Assembly: GCA_009731375.1 (NCBI GenBank)
Contig: BJOX01000031.1
Location: forward strand, 371,034 to 417,225
Reading direction: 5' to 3'
Source of the DNA: Paulinella micropora
Lineage: Eukaryota > Cercozoa > Imbricatea > Euglyphida
DNA: 46,192 nucleotides
Part shown: in pieces, positions 45,615 to 46,192 of the stretch
How the letters are laid out: each line of letters opens with the position of its first letter
How positions within the stretch are numbered: the stretch's first letter is position 1
Notes under the pieces: generated by a model
Told to the model about the DNA's origin: nothing
What the model saw: the letters and a program-made list of their open reading frames with translations, nothing else
Databases searched by the model: none
Translations under genes and position numbers: made by a program

Positions 45615-46192
45615 TGCCTCTTTCTCTCCTCTCGCGCTCTCTCTCTCTCTCTCTTTTTCTCTCTTTCTTTCTTTCTTTCTTTCTTGTTTTTGTCAGCAGT
45701 GGCAGTGCTGACCACAACAGCAGCGGTAGTGACAGCAAGCAGCCCGATCGCGCAGCACAGGACAGTAGTGGCAGCAGTGACAGCAGCAGTAGCGGCAATG
45801 CTGACCACAGCAGCAGCAGCGGCAGCGACCGCAAGCAGCCCGAGCGGGGAGCACAGGACAGCGGCCACGAGAGCAGAGAGGAGTCGATTTCGCAGGACCC
45901 CCGCGACGACGCCAGGCACCTGATCAGCTGGTGCCCCCCCCCCCCCAACGCACTCTCTCCTGTGAGTAGTTGCACCTTTCTGCTTCCTTTCATTTATTCC
46001 TTACGTCATAGCAGACCATTACATTGTGCAGCCCGCATCCCCCCCCCCCACCACACACACACACACCTTTAACATGTTATGTATTGACTTTAATCGTTGC
46101 TGGCAGGTGCCTGCAGTTGGATCCAAAGGAGAGGCCCACGGTGCTGCAGGTGCTGCGCCATCGCTTCCTGGACCCCAAGAATGGCGAGCCCC
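31653..46192 (+). CDS. LRR receptor-like protein kinase gene, multi-exon, 3' end outside window
   Basis: Proposed exons: 31653-31712, 35467-35550, 36790-36879, 37095-37178, 37346-37429, 37594-37677, 37849-37932, 38097-38186, 38480-38563, 39133-39348, 39502-39585, 39769-39852, (40014-40106, defective), 40525-40590, 40708-40903, 41027-41104, 41379-41446, 41741-41794, 41976-42005, 42091-42209, 42552-42660, 42855-42983, 43862-43962, 44394-44482, 45394-45452, 45697-45930, 46107 to the edge. All introns obey GT-AG and phases agree throughout, except for exon 40014. The N-terminal half is ribonuclease-inhibitor-type LRRs, one per exon; the C-terminal half is a kinase domain. No signal peptide or membrane segment is seen, so it may be cytoplasmic. 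The LRR exons are interleaved with LRR exons on the other strand. Confidence 0.75.
31737..31809. repeat. CTTT/poly-T tract with gap
   Basis: Simple repeat ending in a 10-base N gap (31800-31809). Confidence 0.9.
31814..31872 (+). mobile_element. MITE-like fragment
   Basis: Starts CAGTCAGCAAGGTTTTATGA, the terminal sequence shared with the elements at 31885, 32167 and 35130, and runs into poly-T after about 55 bases. Confidence 0.6.
31885..32510. mobile_element. MITE-like foldback element 1
   Basis: The left end CAGTAAGCAAGGTTAATGAG and an internal stretch of about 150 bp are repeated at 32167. An inverted terminus, TCATTAAACCTTGCTTACTG, lies at 32491-32510. It is flanked by TTAA on both sides. 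Its right half overlaps element 2, so boundaries are uncertain. It lies in intron 1 of the kinase gene. Confidence 0.55.
32167..32839. mobile_element. MITE-like foldback element 2 with about 155-bp inverted arms
   Basis: The left arm 32167-32325 and right arm 32682-32839 are near-exact reverse complements, with CAGT(C/A)AGCAAGG at the tips and TA on both sides (32165-32166, 32840-32841). CAGT tips with TA flanks resemble Tc1/mariner-derived MITEs. The centre is AT-rich and non-coding. Confidence 0.65.
32872..33434. repeat. Poly-A, TTGCTGTGCC and (AGT)n repeats with gaps
   Basis: Poly-A to a gap at 32916-32925, imperfect CTTGCTGTGC repeats 32937-33070, an (AGT)n trinucleotide array 33075-33297, a pyrimidine-rich piece, then poly-A to a gap at 33435-33444. 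Confidence 0.9.
33445..34189. other. Intronic sequence with degenerate ATGT repeats
   Basis: 33590-33905 is degenerate (ATGT)n. 33906-34189 is unique sequence without a convincing frame. Confidence 0.55.
34190..34425 (+). repeat. Fragment of a copy-A-type retrotransposon leader
   Basis: Matches the reverse complement of 7430-7870, for example GATCTTCTACTATTTGAGC and CTACAAGTTCAACACA, in the same order and opposite orientation. It spans what is an N gap in copy A with only about 30 bases. Confidence 0.7.
34426..35129. other. Intronic sequence ending in (AAT)n
   Basis: An A-rich part, then 34620-34920 of balanced composition with an open frame of 90 codons (34715-34987) resembling nothing I know. 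An (AAT)n and (TA)n microsatellite occupies 35025-35128. Confidence 0.5.
35130..35379 (+). mobile_element. MITE-like fragment followed by poly-T
   Basis: CAGTAAGCAAATTTTAATGA and the GGTTCCAAGGAACGACAG segment match the elements at 31885 and 32167. From 35212 it is poly-T. Confidence 0.6.
35467..35550 (+). CDS. LRR exon +1 (28 codons)
   Basis: Bounded by TAG and a GTCACA donor, phase 0. It encodes YEGVSLDLSNKNLGASGAM within one LRR. No antisense exon accompanies it. Confidence 0.75.
35697..36290. repeat. CT-rich microsatellites
   Basis: (CT)n tracts at 35700-35830, 36020-36068 and 36145-36275, with a GATA-like patch. A decayed minus-strand LRR remnant (SSIGAEALLP) lies near 36075-36120. Confidence 0.8.
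35831..35981 (+). repeat. Direct repeat, left copy
   Basis: About 150 bp repeated at 36281-36433 with few changes. Both end at CATCATTTTAATG, where the flanks become different. Confidence 0.85.
36281..36433 (+). repeat. Direct repeat, right copy
   Basis: Second copy of 35831-35981. Its end cuts into a minus-strand LRR exon. Confidence 0.85.
36433..36507 (-). pseudogene. Minus LRR exon m13, 3'-truncated
   Basis: 25 codons (NKSVIELSMGGNTIGPAGAK), then cut by the direct repeat. It closely matches the plus-strand exon 37594-37677, that is, the same exon on the other strand. Confidence 0.65.
36433..40194 (-). CDS. Antisense LRR exon series (candidate second gene)
   Basis: On the minus strand, within introns of the kinase gene: 40194-40111, 39925-39857, 39673-39590, 39121-38978, 38651-38568, 38274-38191, 38023-37940, 37765-37682, 37517-37434, 37256-37179, 36967-36884, 36724-36638, 36507-36433. 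All but the last two start with Val-Asn (GTNAAY) after AG. All are multiples of three, have no stop in phase 0, and encode ribonuclease-inhibitor-type LRRs. Nine have GT donors, mostly GTACC; 37256-37179 and 36967-36884 do not. Joined, they would encode an LRR protein of at least 300 residues. I find no start, effector domain or end. It could be a gene, a reservoir of exons, or decaying inverted copies. Confidence 0.55.
36634..36724 (-). pseudogene. Minus LRR exon m12 with shared GTAC donor
   Basis: Exon 36638-36724 (29 codons, stop-free). Its second half (SNSIGAEGARHIAKALE) equals the plus exon 36790-36879. Its first half is shifted by two small deletions that sum to three bases. The donor GTAC is 36634-36637, preceded on the plus strand by the remnant AATGCTTAAG of a plus exon. 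Confidence 0.6.
36790..36967. CDS. LRR cassette: plus exon 36790-36879, minus exon 36884-36967
   Basis: The plus exon has 30 codons beginning ENKECKLENLDIS, donor GTAGCT. The minus exon has 28 codons (LNLYGNNIGPEGAAAIADML). The shared linker is GTAG rather than GTAC, so the minus donor reads CT and is broken while the plus donor is intact. Confidence 0.72.
37095..37256. CDS. LRR cassette: plus exon 37095-37178, minus exon 37179-37256
   Basis: The plus exon encodes ENKTLRELNMYNNNIGPDGA. The minus exon (VNKTLVEFDIRGNKIGPAGA) has lost its last codons and donor by a small deletion, so the two exons abut directly. Confidence 0.72.
37346..37517. CDS. LRR cassette: plus exon 37346-37429, minus exon 37434-37517
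   Basis: Both exons are exactly 28 codons, phase 0: VNKMLQTLSLGDNNIGADGA on plus, VNNSIRSINLRTNYIGVEGA on minus. They are separated only by GTAC (37430-37433), the start of both introns. Both acceptors are intact. Confidence 0.78.
37594..37765. CDS. LRR cassette: plus exon 37594-37677, minus exon 37682-37765
   Basis: Plus: ENKTVIELRMGTNKIGPAGA. Minus: VNKTLQALGLSSTNIGDDSA. Each is 28 codons, joined by the shared donor GTAC at 37678-37681. Confidence 0.78.
37849..38023. CDS. LRR cassette: plus exon 37849-37932, minus exon 37940-38023
   Basis: Plus: VNTTLQTLNIGYNNIGDKGA. Minus: VNKSMTTLNLNLNNIGPDGA. The linker is 7 bp (GTCTGAC), which still gives a GT donor on each strand. Confidence 0.76.
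38097..38274. CDS. LRR cassette: plus exon 38097-38186, minus exon 38191-38274
   Basis: The plus exon has 30 codons: the 5' half resembles plus exon 36790 (ENKECKLQTLDIS) and the 3' half is nearly identical to minus exon 36884-36967 (IGPEGAAAIANMLK). Minus: VNNNVQILNLDGNKIGPDGA, 28 codons. Shared donor GTAC at 38187-38190. Confidence 0.76.
38278..38414. repeat. (AAT)n expansion with minus LRR exon fragment
   Basis: ATAA/AAT microsatellite, then a 38-bp partial copy (38377-38414) of the start of minus exon 38568-38651, including its acceptor side. Confidence 0.75.
38480..38651. CDS. LRR cassette: plus exon 38480-38563, minus exon 38568-38651
   Basis: Plus: VNSSLKTLGLAFNEIGDEGV. Minus: VNHTLTSLNLWGNALGDAGA. 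Both are 28 codons with the shared donor GTAC at 38564-38567. Confidence 0.77.
38727..38870. repeat. GT, GA and GACA microsatellite
   Basis: Simple repeats between two cassettes, next to an expanded palindrome. Confidence 0.9.
38978..39348. CDS. Back-to-back LRR exons: minus 38978-39121, plus 39133-39348
   Basis: Here the exons touch at their acceptors rather than donors. Minus is 48 codons (VNQSIRRIYIQGDW... to a canonical GTGAGT donor). Plus is 72 codons with one LRR, a spacer and a second half-repeat (MTGLDLSYKRLGPAEAAIL), donor GTCAAT. Only 11 bp (CTAATGTACAG) separate them and serve as AG acceptor on each strand. Both are longer than the 28-codon unit. Confidence 0.68.
39502..39673. CDS. 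LRR cassette: plus exon 39502-39585, minus exon 39590-39673
   Basis: Plus: ANKVLQTLSIAGNNIGDQGA. Minus: VNTSLATLVLYNNKIGAAGA. 28 codons each, shared donor GTAC 39586-39589. It is a recent tandem duplicate of the next cassette, with near-identical acceptor regions. Confidence 0.78.
39769..39925. CDS. LRR cassette: plus exon 39769-39852, minus exon 39857-39925
   Basis: Plus: VNKNLQTLWIASNNIGDEGA, donor GTACGT. The minus exon has in-frame deletions (23 codons: VNTCLATLIYGNDIGDAGAK) but keeps acceptor, frame and GTACC donor. GTAC is 39853-39856. Confidence 0.75.
40014..40194. pseudogene. Decaying LRR cassette: plus exon 40014-40106, minus exon 40111-40194
   Basis: The plus exon (NKECKLEKLEISKNRIQDYG) carries an in-frame TAA and its donor is TTAC, so it cannot be used. 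The minus exon is 28 codons, stop-free, with a GTAACT donor, but the second half is frameshifted relative to the LRR consensus. Skipping the plus exon leaves the kinase gene in frame. Confidence 0.7.
40195..40524. other. Intronic spacer with 10-base gap
   Basis: The gap at 40249-40258 follows CTGCCACCGCCCCCCC, probably a further palindrome that resisted sequencing. An isolated GGTACC near 40482 may mark a decayed cassette. Confidence 0.45.
40525..41446 (+). CDS. Terminal half-LRR and linker exons of the kinase gene
   Basis: Exon 40525-40590 is a short last LRR-like unit (22 codons, donor GTGGCT). Exon 40708-40903 (starts ANRLYAEILEQ, contains FFRAVKADSLENFNRFMA) ends in phase 1. Exons 41027-41104 and 41379-41446 continue the frame. 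The last ends SPTCSVWMAED...NAK, which takes the place of the glycine-rich loop before the kinase VALK motif. (AC)n and (GTAC)n repeats fill the intron near 40920-41003. Confidence 0.68.
41741..46192 (+). CDS. Protein kinase domain exons of the LRR-kinase gene
   Basis: VALKLI with the ATP-binding Lys is in exon 41741-41794. Helix C (FDRE, VESRGFLEKQ) spans 41741-42005. The hinge region (CLVMPAAPASL) is in 42091-42209. The catalytic loop HGDLKPNNVV is split between 42552-42660 and 42855-42983. DFD stands where DFG is usual, and CPPE in place of APE. DVFSFGVLLYEL is in 43862-43962. VSDEQLAPLF is in 44394-44482. Exon 45394-45452 and a Ser-rich exon 45697-45930 precede the last subdomain, LQLDPKERPTVLQVLRHRFL (46107 to the edge). 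The catalytic Asp and Lys are present, so activity is possible. The intron at 42210-42551 contains poly-C and a gap (42285-42407). Confidence 0.78.
42984..43861 (+). other. Long kinase intron
   Basis: About 0.88 kb from donor GTCGTG to GGCAG. It includes a (TA)n patch near 43735-43785. No other gene is seen. Confidence 0.55.
44070..44380. repeat. (CT)n microsatellite in kinase intron
   Basis: Long pyrimidine tract just upstream of the acceptor at 44393. It may act as an oversized polypyrimidine tract. Confidence 0.9.
44483..45393 (+). other. Kinase intron with CTAT and (CT)n repeats
   Basis: Contains GCTA/CTAT-like repeats near 44510-44660 and long (CT)n tracts at 44880-45020 and 45125-45230. 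No frame of interest. Confidence 0.6.
45453..45696. repeat. (CT)n/(CTTT)n intron
   Basis: Nearly the whole intron is pyrimidine microsatellite, ending TTTGTCAG. Confidence 0.85.

Overview
The window is eukaryotic nuclear DNA from a protist or alga. The evidence is spliceosomal introns, large Ty3/gypsy-type LTR retrotransposons, kilobases of microsatellite, and a leucine-rich-repeat (LRR) kinase gene whose kinase motifs (HGDLK, DFD, CPPE) recall receptor-like kinases of algae and oomycetes. I cannot name the species. Several N gaps and long poly-C, poly-A and poly-T runs show a draft assembly.

Left part (about 641-8705, minus strand): an old, 3'-truncated, frameshifted LTR retrotransposon, copy A. 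Its 212-bp 5' LTR abuts a (ATGT)n satellite that runs to about 12566. An AT-rich region and a second composite microsatellite follow (13541-14729).

Middle (14730-30994): two closely related copies of one retrotransposon family in tandem on the plus strand. Copy B is broken and truncated inside pol. Copy C is full length (about 10.6 kb) with 237-bp LTRs, a 900-codon gag and a 1938-codon pol. gag and pol are in the same reading frame and are separated by a single UGA followed by CUG. The diverged copy A has UGA-CUA at the same place, which points to programmed stop-codon readthrough. Gag carries a CCCH-like finger and an RGG-rich tail. Pol order is protease (DTMA in place of DTGA), reverse transcriptase (YIDD), RNase H, integrase (HHCC, D-x59-D-x35-E, GPY/F). 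Copy C has lost a catalytic RNase H aspartate, so it is probably inactive.

Right part (31653-46192): a plus-strand gene with a probable short first exon at 31653, a 3.75-kb first intron full of MITE-like foldback elements and simple repeats, about twelve LRR exons (mostly 84 nt, 28 codons, phase 0), and then linker and protein kinase exons up to the window edge.

The most striking feature is that the introns of the LRR region carry a second set of LRR exons on the opposite strand. These are also mostly 84 nt, phase 0, free of stops and bounded by AG acceptors. In most pairs the plus exon and minus exon end head to tail across a shared 4-bp GTAC, so one palindromic GGTACC is the splice donor for both strands. 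Between pairs lies a GCTACC...GGTAGC palindrome, about every 255 bp. Some plus exons have near-identical counterparts on the minus strand. The arrangement looks like a symmetric, potentially invertible LRR-cassette array on both DNA strands. It could diversify a receptor-like protein by inversion, gene conversion or alternative transcription, but that function is inference.
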